Made by a program: the position numbers and the translations under genes
Source: Gammaproteobacteria bacterium UBA4421
GTDB taxonomy: Bacteria > Pseudomonadota > Gammaproteobacteria > Pseudomonadales > Azotimanducaceae
Length of the DNA stretch: 64,000 nucleotides
Reading direction: 5' to 3'
Assembly: GCA_002389675.1 (NCBI GenBank)
Contig: DGQF01000009.1
Location: forward strand, 64,461 to 128,460
Part shown: positions 18,963 through 30,719 of the stretch, in pieces
How the letters are laid out: each line of letters starts with the position of its first letter
Numbering within the stretch: the stretch's first letter is position 1
Notes under the pieces: model-generated
Databases searched by the model: none
Seen by the model: the letters and a program-made list of their open reading frames with translations, nothing else
Told to the model about the DNA's origin: nothing

Positions 18963-20435
18963 ATGACCCTCAAGCGATTACTGATCGTAGACGACGAACC
19001 CGATATTCGTGAACTCCTCGAAATCACTCTGGGTCGGATGCAGCTGGAGACTGTCTCAGCCGCCAACTTACAGCAGGCGTTGAATTATTTGGACACACAA
19101 TCCTTTGACCTATGCCTGACAGATATGCACCTTCCTGACGGCAGTGGATTGACGCTAATTGAGCATATCAGTGAACATCACAGTCATTTGCCGGTGGCCA
19201 TGATCACAGCCTTTGGCAGTGTAGACACCGCGATCACCGCACTCAAAGCCGGGGCGTTTGATTTTTTACAGAAACCTATCGACCTGGAGCAGCTGCGAAA
19301 CTTGGTCAGCAGCGCGCTTCGCATTGGCGAGTTGACTACCGTACAACCCGACCAAAACGTTAACTTAATTGGCGATTCAAGCGCCATGGTGAACCTGCGC
19401 GAACAAATCAAGAAAATTTCCCGGAGTCAGGCGCCCATTTACGTCAGCGGTGAATCGGGTTCCGGCAAAGAAGTTGCCGCGCGGTTGGTGCACGCCATGG
19501 GCCCGCGTGCAGCGGGCCCCTTTGTCCCGGTTAATTGCGGCGCTATCCCATCAGAGTTGATGGAAAGCGAGTTTTTCGGTCACGTTAAAGGTAGCTTCAC
19601 GGGAGCCGTCAGCGACAAACAAGGCCTGTTCCAAGCCGCAACCGGAGGTACTTTATTTCTGGACGAAGTCGCCGATTTACCGTTGGTGATGCAAGTCAAA
19701 TTGCTTAGAGCCATTCAAGAAAAAGCGGTTCGCCCAGTTGGGGCTCAGACAGAAGAAAAAACCGAAGTCCGCGTGCTCAGCGCAACGCACAAAAACCTCT
19801 TAGCTGAAGTCAATGCCGGAAGATTTCGCCAAGATCTTTATTATCGCCTCAACGTCATCGAACTGCGTATACCCAGCCTGCGCGAACACGTTGAAGATAT
19901 CCCCGCACTTGCGCAAGCCAGCCTCCAACGGCTCGCAGAGCAATACAGTGCCCCACCACCGAAGGTATCGAGCGACGCGCTGGCGTTGCTGATGAATTAT
20001 TCTTTTCCGGGCAATGTACGCGAACTCGAGAATTTTTTGGAGCGTGCCTTCACCCTATGCGAGGGCAATCTGATTCGCCCAGAGGACCTGCAGCTCAATC
20101 AATTAGACGAATTACGCATGGGTGATGTTTTAGAGGTCAATCACGCCCGCGCCGGCGAGCATTCGCCCACGAGTGCCGACCCCGAGTTAAATCACCAACC
20201 GACTCAGACGCCCATCCCACCGTCCGAACATCTGGATCTTCAAGCTGTCACACCCACCGAACTGCTAACCCTGCCTGAAGGTATCAGCTTGGAACATTAT
20301 TTGGAGAGCATCGAACGTATTCTGATTGCGCAGGCGCTCGACACACACCGCTGGAATAAGACCTCTACCGCCAAATCATTAGGCATGACCTTTCGTGCGC
20401 TACGCTACAAAATCCAAAAATTGAATTTGGAATAA
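18963..20435 (+). CDS. pilR: sigma-54-dependent response regulator PilR
   Basis: A 490-residue NtrC-family activator. Receiver domain 1-120 with the phospho-Asp in LCLTDMHLPDGSG (about residue 54); AAA+ domain with Walker A GESGSGKE (about 162-169), the sigma-54 contact loop GSFTGA (about 210) and Walker B GGTLFLDEVADLP; Fis-type helix-turn-helix at the end (NKTSTAKSLGMTFRALRYKIQKL, about 465-488). A Pro/Ser/Thr-rich linker of about 60 residues separates AAA+ and HTH. It is expected to activate the major pilin promoter with sigma-54; no pilA is in this window. Confidence 0.95.
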   Translation: MTLKRLLIVDDEPDIRELLEITLGRMQLETVSAANLQQALNYLDTQSFDLCLTDMHLPDGSGLTLIEHISEHHSHLPVAMITAFGSVDTAITALKAGAFDFLQKPIDLEQLRNLVSSALRIGELTTVQPDQNVNLIGDSSAMVNLREQIKKISRSQAPIYVSGESGSGKEVAARLVHAMGPRAAGPFVPVNCGAIPSELMESEFFGHVKGSFTGAVSDKQGLFQAATGGTLFLDEVADLPLVMQVKLLRAIQEKAVRPVGAQTEEKTEVRVLSATHKNLLAEVNAGRFRQDLYYRLNVIELRIPSLREHVEDIPALAQASLQRLAEQYSAPPPKVSSDALALLMNYSFPGNVRELENFLERAFTLCEGNLIRPEDLQLNQLDELRMGDVLEVNHARAGEHSPTSADPELNHQPTQTPIPPSEHLDLQAVTPTELLTLPEGISLEHYLESIERILIAQALDTHRWNKTSTAKSLGMTFRALRYKIQKLNLE

Positions 20436-20497
20436 CTTACACATGCTATCGACCGCGGCTGTGACCATCGCGTTATCTCGCACGCTAAACTCACACC

Positions 20498-21076
20498 ATG
20501 ACGAGCTCAACCTCATCTGTTTCCAAACTAGGTTTTTCGCTCGTCGAATTATGCGTCACACTTGCGGTTGCCGGCGTTTTGAGTGGCCTTGCTTTGCACA
20601 ATCTGCCGCAATGGATCAATCAACATCATGCAGACACAACACTGCGCTCAATTCGCACGGCTATTAATCTTGCCCGCCATGCCGCGATAAACCATCAAGA
20701 CCAAGTCATCATATGTCCCAACCGGCAGGGCCAGTGTGGACCGCGCAACAGCTGGCACCACGGCATGCTTATTTTTCTGGACGACGATCGCAGCCGCGAC
20801 TATTCATCAGGTGATGTAATCATCGCGCAACTGGCAGGTATTAAACACGGTCGCATTTTCTGGCGCGCTTTTCGCAATCGCAGTTATTTGCTATTCACCG
20901 GTCAGGGCATCACCGACTGGCAAAATGGCCACTTTCTCTATTGTCCGTCTGATGCAAATCCGGCGAATGCTCGCCAACTGATCGTTAACGCCGCAGGCCG
21001 AACGTATCCCTCCAAAGACACCGACGGAGACGGACACCATGAAAACATCCGCGGGAGCGCTCTGCAGTGCAACTAA
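20498..21076 (+). CDS. fimT: type IV pilus minor pilin, FimT/GspH family
   Basis: A 192-residue prepilin. The PilD cleavage site and start of the pilin helix are visible: K-L-G then F-S-L-V-E-L-C-V-T-L-A-V-A-G-V-L (cleavage after Gly-12, Phe-1 and Glu+5 in place), followed by a GspH-like globular domain with a CPNRQGQC loop. FimT lies next to pilR in Pseudomonas and contributes to pilus assembly and DNA uptake. The other minor pilins (FimU, PilV, PilW, PilX, PilY1, PilE) that follow there are absent; the next gene is convergent, 3 bases away. Confidence 0.85.
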   Translation: MTSSTSSVSKLGFSLVELCVTLAVAGVLSGLALHNLPQWINQHHADTTLRSIRTAINLARHAAINHQDQVIICPNRQGQCGPRNSWHHGMLIFLDDDRSRDYSSGDVIIAQLAGIKHGRIFWRAFRNRSYLLFTGQGITDWQNGHFLYCPSDANPANARQLIVNAAGRTYPSKDTDGDGHHENIRGSALQCN

Positions 21077-21079
21077 ACG

Positions 21080-21550
21080 CTAATCGGGAATTTTCACCTC
21101 TAAGACCGCAACATCAAAAACAATGTCAGAACCACTTAGAGGGTGATTAAAATCAACTTTTACTGAGCTTTCGTAGACGGCAACAATGACACCGGGTAAT
21201 TCCCCGTCTGGCGCTTGAAAAGAAACCACCAGCCCTTCTTCCAAAGGCTCCTCTCCGGCCAATTCAGCAAATTTTTCCCGCTTGATAACTTGCACATTCG
21301 CGGGATTACGGGCTCCAAACGCAGCCTCAGCCGGCAACAAAATTTGCTCCGCAAAGCCGGCTTGCTTGCCCATCAATGCGGCCTCAAACCCGGGCAGTAA
21401 ACTGCCATCACCCACCACAAACGTCGCCGGGTCGCCATTGCGAGTGGTGTCGATCTCTTCCCCACTGGGATAAAGCAGCGAGAAGTGCAAGGTGACTTGT
21501 GCCCGTTCGCTAATTTGCAGCCCGCTCGCGCGAGCGATCATATCGGTCAT
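21080..21550 (-). CDS. fkpB: FKBP-type peptidyl-prolyl cis-trans isomerase FkpB (SlpA)
   Basis: A 156-residue SlyD/SlpA-type isomerase. It has the split FKBP core V-T-L-H-F-S-L-L-Y-P-S-G-E-E-I-D-T (about 17-33), the insert-in-flap region A-F-G-A-R-N-P-A-N-V (about 80-90) and VDFNHPLSG (about 132-140), the family signature. There is no His-rich metal tail. The start ATG overlaps the lspA stop (ATGA), so it is translationally coupled to lspA. In most gammaproteobacteria ispH follows fkpB; here it does not. Confidence 0.93.
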   Translation of the reverse strand: MTDMIARASGLQISERAQVTLHFSLLYPSGEEIDTTRNGDPATFVVGDGSLLPGFEAALMGKQAGFAEQILLPAEAAFGARNPANVQVIKREKFAELAGEEPLEEGLVVSFQAPDGELPGVIVAVYESSVKVDFNHPLSGSDIVFDVAVLEVKIPD

Positions 21551-22026
21551 TGGGAGGATGCCTTGGTTTGACGGTATTCAACAATCATGGCGTAGATCCA
21601 GATCACAGCGCCACAAAACAGCGCTGAATCGGCGACATTAAACGCCGGAAAATAATAGCCCTTGTAGTGGAACAAGATAAAGTCAATCACATGACCGTGA
21701 CTCAGACGGTCGATCATATTTCCCAGTGCGCCGCCAAGAATAAGTCCGTATACCCACCCCATTGTTTTATCATGTTTGGGTAGGCGCGAAAGTTCATAAA
21801 CCACAAATGCAGCAAAGCCCAACGCCAAACAAACAAAAAACCAACGTTGCCATCCACCCGCGTCATCCAAAAACGAAAAGGCTGCACCACTGTTATGCCA
21901 TCTTACCCAGGCAAAAAAAGGCAGTACCTGCACGCGATCTAAATAATCTAAAACAGAAACCACCCAAAATTTGGACAACTGATCGGTCACAAAAACGCCC
22001 ACAGCAAGCAACAGCCATTTTCTCAT
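21547..22026 (-). CDS. lspA: lipoprotein signal peptidase (signal peptidase II)
   Basis: Start chosen at ATG 22026 (MRKWLLLAVG), which overlaps the ribF stop as ATGA; this gives 159 residues, the usual length. Four hydrophobic segments and both catalytic aspartates are visible: GNMIDRLSHGHVIDFI (about residue 111) and FNVADSALFCG (about 138). It removes signal peptides from prolipoproteins. It sits directly between ribF and fkpB, without the ileS gene that usually separates ribF from lspA. Confidence 0.95.
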   Translation of the reverse strand: MRKWLLLAVGVFVTDQLSKFWVVSVLDYLDRVQVLPFFAWVRWHNSGAAFSFLDDAGGWQRWFFVCLALGFAAFVVYELSRLPKHDKTMGWVYGLILGGALGNMIDRLSHGHVIDFILFHYKGYYFPAFNVADSALFCGAVIWIYAMIVEYRQTKASSQ

Positions 22027-22952
22027 GATTGCGCGAACCAAGCGCGCGCTTGCCCAATATCTTGCTCAATCTGCATTTTAAGGTCGTTTATCGAAGCAAA
22101 GGTTTGTTCACTGCGCAGCTTGCGTTTAAATGTCACAGTCAGCAGTTGATTATAAATGTTGTCGGAAAAATCAAATATATGTACCTCCAAGAGGGGCTCC
22201 TTGCCATCTACTGTGGGGCGAACGCCAATGTTGGCTATACCATCATAGCGCTGTCCCCCAATGCCTGTGACATTCACACAGTATACGCCCTCTAGCGCCG
22301 CTCGATAACGGTGTAGACGGATATTCGCGGTAGGCACCCCTAATTGCCGCCCCAACTGGCGACCATAGACAACCCGGCCCATGATGAAATATTCATGTCC
22401 TAAAAGATTTTGCGCCTGTTTGAAGTCACCAGCCGCCAGGACTGCCCGAACACGGGAACTGCTGATACGCTCATCAAGCAAAGCCAGCGTTTCAGCTTGC
22501 CGCACAATATAACCCAAGCGTTCTCCGGCCTCCTCAACGCTGGCATAGTTACCTTCGCGGTTGCGACCGAAACGGAAATCATCACCCACAAGAACGTATC
22601 TCGCATCCAGCATATCGTGAAACAACTCGTCGGTAATCCATTGCGCCGAGGTTTGCGCTGTGGCCTCGTTAAAGGGCAGCAATAGCAATCGGTTTAAGCC
22701 ATTTTTCTTCAGCAGTGCCACTTTTTCACGCAACCGCGTCAACCTCGGTGGGACGCTCGCACCGGCAAAAAATTCGCGCGGCTGCGGCTCAAAAGTCACC
22801 AGTAAACTGGGCTGCTGGTGTTCAGCGCTTTTTTCAACAAGATGCCTGAGCAGCATTTGATGCCCTTTGTGAACACCATCAAAATTACCCATCGTCACCA
22901 CATTTCCGCGATGGCGGGGCTTCAAGTTATGTAAGCCATGAATAATTTCCAT
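22023..22952 (-). CDS. ribF: bifunctional riboflavin kinase / FAD synthetase
   Basis: Start chosen at ATG 22952 (MEIIHGLHNL), giving 309 residues like Escherichia RibF (313); the frame continues 109 codons upstream, but that stretch lies in another frame of murJ and is not coding. The adenylyltransferase domain has VVTMGNFDGVHKGHQ (about 19-33) and GDDFRFGRNREG (about 122-133); the kinase domain has GRVVYGRQLGRQLGVPTANI (about 185-204). It makes FMN and FAD. Confidence 0.95.
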   Translation of the reverse strand: MEIIHGLHNLKPRHRGNVVTMGNFDGVHKGHQMLLRHLVEKSAEHQQPSLLVTFEPQPREFFAGASVPPRLTRLREKVALLKKNGLNRLLLLPFNEATAQTSAQWITDELFHDMLDARYVLVGDDFRFGRNREGNYASVEEAGERLGYIVRQAETLALLDERISSSRVRAVLAAGDFKQAQNLLGHEYFIMGRVVYGRQLGRQLGVPTANIRLHRYRAALEGVYCVNVTGIGGQRYDGIANIGVRPTVDGKEPLLEVHIFDFSDNIYNQLLTVTFKRKLRSEQTFASINDLKMQIEQDIGQARAWFAQS

Positions 22953-22972
22953 ACCGCCGATTATAGGCAATA

Positions 22973-24589
22973 TCATCGACTTACGCTCATCTGATTGAGG
23001 TCCTTCGGACGAATCCCCAACACAAACAATACACCGAGATATAAACCAATACCCCCTAGTGAAAGAGACAAGACCCAGATCAACCGCGCCTGAGCAGTCA
23101 GAGCCAACCAGTCGATGTCGTGGGTCAGCCCATGCACTGTGCCCAGAAGCCCTAATGTGGCAATCACAATCTTCCAAAACATCGACCAAAGCCTGCTTGT
23201 CAGCCGATAAAGCCCTCGCCGACTGAGTCCAAGATAAAGCAGAACGACGTGCATCCACGCAGACAGCGCTGTAGCCCAAGCCAAACCGACATGACCAAAC
23301 CAGCTAAAGGTTGCCAAACTACCCAGCAAGTTGACCGCTACCGCTCCACTGGCATACAAAACAGGCGCACGTGTATTTTCGTGCGCAAAAAACGCAGGTG
23401 CCAAAATTTTGACCAAGACAAAACCCGGCAGCGCAATCGCAAACATCTGCAGCGCGTAGCTGGCCATTCGCACGTCATAAGCGGTCATGGCGCTATTGCT
23501 GAAACTCATATACAGCACGGCAATCAAAGGCAACGCAAGGTAATAAAGCGCAGCCGCAGCTGGCAGGCCTAACAACAACCCAAGATTAACGCCCCAATCC
23601 ATGGTTCGTTTAAAGTGATCAGCGTCGTTACCAGCAGCCATGCGCGAAAGATGCGGCAGCATCACTGTGCCTAGAGCGACGGCAACCAAACCTACCGGCA
23701 ACTCCAGTAACCGGTCCGCATAATACAACCAAGATAGACTTCCTGTTATCAACGTGGAGGCTAAAATAGTATTCACCAAAGCGTTGATTTGCCCAACCGA
23801 AGCTGAAAAAACAGCGGGCACAAGAAGCTTGCCAACCTGCAGGACACCCGGATGTTTAGGCTCAATGGTTGGTTTGGGCAACAAACCCATACCGGCAAGA
23901 AAGGGTAATTGCAGCGTCAGCTGTGCCACGCCGGCAAACAACACCGCCCATGCAACGATCACGACCGAGGGAGCATTGAGCCATCCACTTAAGGCGATCA
24001 AAGCGCCAGCAATCAAAGACAAATTAAGTAACACCGGGGTGAAAGCCGGCAGCGCAAACCGATTATGGGCATTGAGCAAGGCGCCCGCATAGGCCGTAAG
24101 TGAAATAAATCCTAGGTAGGGGAACGTAATCCGCACCAACTCGGCGGTTTGCTGCGCCAAGCGGGGATCGTGCGCGAAACCAGGGGCAAATATATAAGCC
24201 AGCCCCGGGGCAAAAAAAACACCCAGCAGTACAAAGATCACCAGCGAAAATCCAAACAGCCCCGACAAAGGTGCAATAAACCCGACAAGGTCAGCTTTAC
24301 CCATTTTTTTGTAGCGCACCAAAACCGGCACAAACGCCTGATTAAATGCGCCTTCAGCAAACAATCGGCGAAAAAAGTTGGGGATACGCAGCGCCACAAA
24401 AAACATATCGGCAACCTGCGAAGCCCCAAACAAATATGACAGGACCACATCGCGAACCAGGCCGCTGACTCTGGATACAAGCGTCATACTGGCCACAACA
24501 GTACTTTGTCTTGCCAGACTGTGATTTTCACGCTCAAAACCAGCGGGCGAGCTCTGCTTTTTGCTTTCTTGCGACTCTTCGGTTGACAT
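22973..24589 (-). CDS. murJ: lipid II flippase MurJ (MviN)
   Basis: A 538-residue polytopic membrane protein with about 14 hydrophobic segments, in the MOP exporter superfamily. Typical segments include S-R-V-S-G-L-V-R-D (about 40-48), [18 protein letters not shown] (about 73-90) and the loop [11 protein letters not shown] (about 400). MurJ flips lipid II across the inner membrane. A hydrophilic N-tail of about 28 residues precedes the first segment. It is divergent from rpsT across 60 bases and followed by ribF after 20 bases. Confidence 0.95.
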   Translation of the reverse strand: MSTEESQESKKQSSPAGFERENHSLARQSTVVASMTLVSRVSGLVRDVVLSYLFGASQVADMFFVALRIPNFFRRLFAEGAFNQAFVPVLVRYKKMGKADLVGFIAPLSGLFGFSLVIFVLLGVFFAPGLAYIFAPGFAHDPRLAQQTAELVRITFPYLGFISLTAYAGALLNAHNRFALPAFTPVLLNLSLIAGALIALSGWLNAPSVVIVAWAVLFAGVAQLTLQLPFLAGMGLLPKPTIEPKHPGVLQVGKLLVPAVFSASVGQINALVNTILASTLITGSLSWLYYADRLLELPVGLVAVALGTVMLPHLSRMAAGNDADHFKRTMDWGVNLGLLLGLPAAAALYYLALPLIAVLYMSFSNSAMTAYDVRMASYALQMFAIALPGFVLVKILAPAFFAHENTRAPVLYASGAVAVNLLGSLATFSWFGHVGLAWATALSAWMHVVLLYLGLSRRGLYRLTSRLWSMFWKIVIATLGLLGTVHGLTHDIDWLALTAQARLIWVLSLSLGGIGLYLGVLFVLGIRPKDLNQMSVSR

Positions 24590-24649
24590 CTACCTATCCG
24601 ACCGGCATATTGCCGCCCTCAAAATTTTACGGCCCTCGTGGAGGACTCC

Positions 24650-24916
24650 TTGGCTAACAGTGCACAAGCCCGCAAACGCGCAAGACAAGCGGAAAAAAGA
24701 CGTATCCAAAATGCGAGCCAGCGCTCGATGGTACGTACCTACATTAAACGCGTAGACGCGGCTATCATCTCGCAAAATGCGGAGAGCGCAACCACCGCAA
24801 TGACGGAGGCAGTACCCCTGATCGACAAAATGGTTGCAAAGGGTATCATGCATAAAAACAAAGCTGCTCGACATAAGTCTAGGTTGAACAAGAAAATCAA
24901 AGCACTGAGCGCTTAG
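24650..24916 (+). CDS. rpsT: 30S ribosomal protein S20
   Basis: Start chosen at TTG 24650 ([13 protein letters not shown]), giving 88 residues; Escherichia rpsT also starts with UUG and has 87. GGAGG lies 5 bases upstream. The basic N-terminal helix and the [11 protein letters not shown] segment are typical, as is the ending [12 protein letters not shown]. In Escherichia the weak UUG start is part of autogenous control, which may also hold here. Confidence 0.96.
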   Translation: MANSAQARKRARQAEKRRIQNASQRSMVRTYIKRVDAAIISQNAESATTAMTEAVPLIDKMVAKGIMHKNKAARHKSRLNKKIKALSA

Positions 24917-24977
24917 GTTTACGCCGTGCACGAGGTCTTCAAATTTGAGGATCTCTGCCGGTTCGTTTCACCGAAAC

Positions 24978-27369
<2,392 letters not shown>

Positions 27370-27630
27370 CTAGGCTTGTGCCACCACACTGACCGTCTTG
27401 CGCTTGAGCGGCCCGCGAACCGCGAAATGCACATAGCCGTCTGCTTTTGCAAACAAAGTATGATCCCTTCCGCAACCCACATTGCTACCGGGATGAAACT
27501 TCGTTCCTCGTTGACGAACGATAATATTACCCGCCGCAACAAACTGACCACCGGATTTTTTTAGGCCGAGACGTTTGGATTCCGAATCGCGACCGTTACG
27601 TGTTGAACCGCCTGCTTTCTTGTGTGCCAT
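27370..27630 (-). CDS. rpmA: 50S ribosomal protein L27
   Basis: An 86-residue protein with the canonical start [20 protein letters not shown] and the conserved [20 protein letters not shown] segment (about 29-48). It belongs to the peptidyl-transferase-proximal part of the 50S subunit. It follows rplU by 16 bases and shares its promoter; a strong terminator follows. Confidence 0.97.
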   Translation of the reverse strand: MAHKKAGGSTRNGRDSESKRLGLKKSGGQFVAAGNIIVRQRGTKFHPGSNVGCGRDHTLFAKADGYVHFAVRGPLKRKTVSVVAQA

Positions 27631-27646
27631 TTGTTTTCCCTAAGAC

Positions 27647-27955
27647 CTAAGATATTCCCGTGATTTTAACTTCAGTAAACCACTGGCGGTGGCCTTGCCG
27701 ACGCATAAAATCCTTTCGACGCTTGAACTTGATTATACGAATTTTCTTCGCGCGATCTACGCGTATCACTTCCGCTTTAACCAACCCACCCTCGACATAG
27801 GGTGCACCGACGTTAACGTCATCACCCCGTGCCACCATCAAAACCTGATCGAAGACAACTTCTTCACCGGGCTCGGCAGCTATCTTCTCTAACTTAACAA
27901 CATCTCCTTCGCTAACACGATGCTGTTTTCCACCACTTTGAAAAATCGCGAACAT
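27647..27955 (-). CDS. rplU: 50S ribosomal protein L21
   Basis: Start chosen at ATG 27955 ([14 protein letters not shown]), giving 102 residues, as in Escherichia (103). The conserved [17 protein letters not shown] and the C-terminal [21 protein letters not shown] region are present. It is first in the rplU-rpmA operon, with a predicted promoter about 65 bases upstream, and is divergent from the polyprenyl synthase gene, as in most gammaproteobacteria. Confidence 0.97.
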   Translation of the reverse strand: MFAIFQSGGKQHRVSEGDVVKLEKIAAEPGEEVVFDQVLMVARGDDVNVGAPYVEGGLVKAEVIRVDRAKKIRIIKFKRRKDFMRRQGHRQWFTEVKITGIS

Positions 27956-28018
27956 AATTCTACTCCTGACCTCCCGCAAACTGTATTCTTAGCCAATAGC
28001 CTGCGCGAAAGGCGCGGT

Positions 28019-28047
28019 ATTCTAAGGCCAAAGTTTTTGGATTACAA
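28019..28047 (-). promoter_or_regulatory. predicted sigma-70 promoter of rplU-rpmA
   Basis: On the minus strand TTGTAA (28042-28047) and TAGAAT (28019-28024) are separated by 17 bases. Transcription would start near 28012, giving a leader of about 57 bases before rplU. Matches are four of six and five of six to consensus. It lies in the 150-base divergent gap upstream of ispB; I see no equally good promoter for ispB. Confidence 0.5.
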
Positions 28048-28104
28048 CGAGATAAACACTTCGAGACCGTCTTTTGGGTCTGTCTGGCTAAGGGGCCACC
28101 TTGC

Positions 28105-29139
28105 ATGAGCACCAAAGAAACCATTTCTGCCACCGTTAGCCGAAAAGCCGCGAAAATTGACGCGCTGCAGGCCGCCTATACGTTGGTCGGCGATGACTTC
28201 GCCGCAGTCAACGCATTGATTCCAGCAAAGCTGACCTCGGACGTAAATCTGGTGCGGGACGTCAGTACTTATATCGTTGAATCTGGCGGTAAACGCCTGC
28301 GGCCGCTGCTCGTTTTACTCACCGCTGGTGCATTGGAGTATGACGGTGATGCGCACATTAGCCTGGCTGCAGTGATTGAATTTTTGCACACGGCAACCTT
28401 ACTGCACGACGACGTGGTTGATCAATCCGGTAAGCGCCGCGGCAGACTCACGGCAAATGAAAAATGGGGCAACGCGCCAAGCGTTTTGGTTGGTGATTTC
28501 CTATACAGCAGGGCCTTTCAGCTCATGGTTGAAATTGGAAAGCTTGACATCATGGCCGTTTTATCTCGCGCCACCAATACCATTGCCGAAGGCGAAGTTT
28601 TACAGCTGTCAAATATCGGCAATCTGTCGCTGACTGAATCTGCTTATAAAGAAGTTATCCGATGCAAAACTGCTTTGCTATTCGAGGCCGCCACCCACAC
28701 AGGCGCATTGATCAGCTCGAGCCCGTCTCATCGCAACCCACAGAGCGTCGAAGCCATGCGCCAATTCGGCATGCATTTTGGCATGGCCTACCAACTGATT
28801 GACGATAGCCTGGATTATGCGGGCGACAGCAAGACGTTAGGCAAAGAACTCGGCGACGATCTTGCTGAGGGCAAGTTAACGCTACCGTTGATACATGCCT
28901 TGAATCAGGCAACCCCGCAAGACAAAGCCAAAATCGAGCAGGCTATCCAAGAAAAAGATAATTCGAATCTAGAGGAAATTGTCGACCTCCTAGAGCGCAC
29001 GGGTGCTCTCAATTACACCCTTGATGCGGCACTGGAGCATACGACGCTGGCGCTCAATTGCCTCGACAAACTCGACCCCAACCCCTACATTACGGCATTA
29101 CGTCAAATCGCCACATACAGCACGCAAAGGGTATCCTGA
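28105..29139 (+). CDS. ispB: octaprenyl-diphosphate synthase (trans-polyprenyl synthase)
   Basis: A 344-residue polyprenyl synthase that makes the side chain of ubiquinone. The two Asp-rich motifs are LLHDDVVDQSGKRRG (about residues 97-111) and LIDDSLDYAGD (about 231-241); GGKRLRPLLVLL lies near 60. About 20 hydrophilic residues precede the usual family start. Chain length (C40 or C45) cannot be read with certainty. The gene is divergent from rplU, the common gammaproteobacterial arrangement. Confidence 0.94.
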   Translation: MSTKETISATVSRKAAKIDALQAAYTLVGDDFAAVNALIPAKLTSDVNLVRDVSTYIVESGGKRLRPLLVLLTAGALEYDGDAHISLAAVIEFLHTATLLHDDVVDQSGKRRGRLTANEKWGNAPSVLVGDFLYSRAFQLMVEIGKLDIMAVLSRATNTIAEGEVLQLSNIGNLSLTESAYKEVIRCKTALLFEAATHTGALISSSPSHRNPQSVEAMRQFGMHFGMAYQLIDDSLDYAGDSKTLGKELGDDLAEGKLTLPLIHALNQATPQDKAKIEQAIQEKDNSNLEEIVDLLERTGALNYTLDAALEHTTLALNCLDKLDPNPYITALRQIATYSTQRVS

Positions 29140-29222
29140 GCATTTTTTTGATTTCCATCACCTAACCTGAAACCGGAACATCTGAGTAGCAAAACATTAA
29201 GATCCAGCGACCCATACTGACG

Positions 29223-30719
29223 ATGACCAGAGCCATCAAACCGCAATCTCTAAAATACCGCACAAGCCAACTTTTATCGGGACTGCTGCTGATTATAATG
29301 CTATCTGCCAACATTTCGGCTGCGGCGGATTTAACCTTCACGCCGTGCAACATCGCGGGCAGCGGCGGCAACGGCAACCTACAAGCCCAGTGCGCGCAGT
29401 GGCAGCAGCCGGTAAACCGCGCCAATCCCACAGGCCCTACCATCAACTTGTTTGTCGCAAAACTGCCCTCAACCGCGATAGACCCAGCCAAAGACGCCTT
29501 CACCCTCATCAACGGAGGCCCTGGCGGATCATCTATCGATCTACTGGTAGACCTTGCACCGATTGTGCAAATGTTCACCCGAGAACGCGACGTGATTGTG
29601 ATCGACCAGCGCGGCACGGGACGGTCGGCTCCTTTGACCTGTGATGGCCTCACTGAGGCCGCCAGCAGCACGAGCCCTGATGAAATTGTCAAAACCACAA
29701 AGAATTGTTTAGACCGCCTGTCTTATGACCCGCGCTTCTTTACCAGCACTGCCGCGGTTGCCGACCTTGAAGCATTGCGCGAAACGCTGGGTTATCAGCA
29801 ATTAGATATCTACGGCATTTCCTACGGCACCCGCGTTGCCATGCAATATCAGAGGCGCCATCCTGACCGCAGTCGCAGCATTATATTGGATGGCGTTGTG
29901 CCGCCGACAATTGCGCTTGGCAGCAATGTATCCACGAACAGCCAGAGCGTTTTAAACAAGGTTTTCAACCGCTGCAAAGACGATTCAGCCTGCACACAAG
30001 CCTTCCCTGACCTGGAAGCAGATTTTCTGCGTGTGAGCAACAACCTGAAACAGCGGCCAATTTCAATGCCCCTGCAGCATCCTGTCACGGGGTTACACAC
30101 TGACTTCGAACTGACCTACGAACACTTCGCGTTATGGCTACGACTTGCGCTATACGTCCCTGAGACCACAGCGCTGATACCGGTGATGATTCATCAGGCA
30201 GCCAATCAAGCCAATTTCACCCCAATCGCTGCCAACGCTTTACGCATGCTGGACCAGTTGGCGCAGAGCATAAACTACGGTATGCACAATTCAGTAATCT
30301 GCACTGAAGATGTCCCCTACTTTGATGACAACCAAGAAGACTTCGCGGCCCTATCGAAAACTTACCTAGGCAGAGAAATGTATGACACACTCCAAGCAAT
30401 GTGCAGTGTGTGGCCAGAGGGTGTTATCAGCCAAGACATCAAATCCCCCCTGATCAGCCAAGTCCCGACGCTGGTACTGTCAGGCGCTTACGACCCAATC
30501 ACGCCGCCAGCCTATGGCGACATTGTCATGGCTAACTTGAGCAACGCCAAACACATCATCGGATCGGGCCAGGGCCACGGCATATTCACACGCGGCTGTA
30601 TTCCAAATCTGGTGCTTGAATTTGTCGAAGCAGCAGACGTTGATGTTTTGGATGACAGCTGTACAAAGCACCTCAGCAGCTACCCGTTTTTTGTTGACAT
30701 CATGGGCCCATCGCCATGA
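29223..30719 (+). CDS. secreted alpha/beta hydrolase, tripeptidyl aminopeptidase-like
   Basis: A 498-residue protein with an N-terminal signal sequence (about residues 1-36). The catalytic triad can be traced: Ser in YGISYGTRVA (about residue 202), Asp in LSGAYDPITPP (about 424) and His in GSGQGHGIF (about 457). The oxyanion region NGGPGGSSIDL (about 99-109) and a TAP-like C-terminal domain point to a prolyl/tripeptidyl aminopeptidase-type serine hydrolase acting in the periplasm. Its stop overlaps the start of the ABC ATPase gene (ATGA), so the two are coupled. Confidence 0.88.
   Translation: MTRAIKPQSLKYRTSQLLSGLLLIIMLSANISAAADLTFTPCNIAGSGGNGNLQAQCAQWQQPVNRANPTGPTINLFVAKLPSTAIDPAKDAFTLINGGPGGSSIDLLVDLAPIVQMFTRERDVIVIDQRGTGRSAPLTCDGLTEAASSTSPDEIVKTTKNCLDRLSYDPRFFTSTAAVADLEALRETLGYQQLDIYGISYGTRVAMQYQRRHPDRSRSIILDGVVPPTIALGSNVSTNSQSVLNKVFNRCKDDSACTQAFPDLEADFLRVSNNLKQRPISMPLQHPVTGLHTDFELTYEHFALWLRLALYVPETTALIPVMIHQAANQANFTPIAANALRMLDQLAQSINYGMHNSVICTEDVPYFDDNQEDFAALSKTYLGREMYDTLQAMCSVWPEGVISQDIKSPLISQVPTLVLSGAYDPITPPAYGDIVMANLSNAKHIIGSGQGHGIFTRGCIPNLVLEFVEAADVDVLDDSCTKHLSSYPFFVDIMGPSP

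Noticed and set aside
22953..23279. 109-codon in-frame N-terminal extension of ribF
   Set aside because: It lies within the 3' end of murJ in another frame and lacks similarity to RibF; the family start is at 22952.
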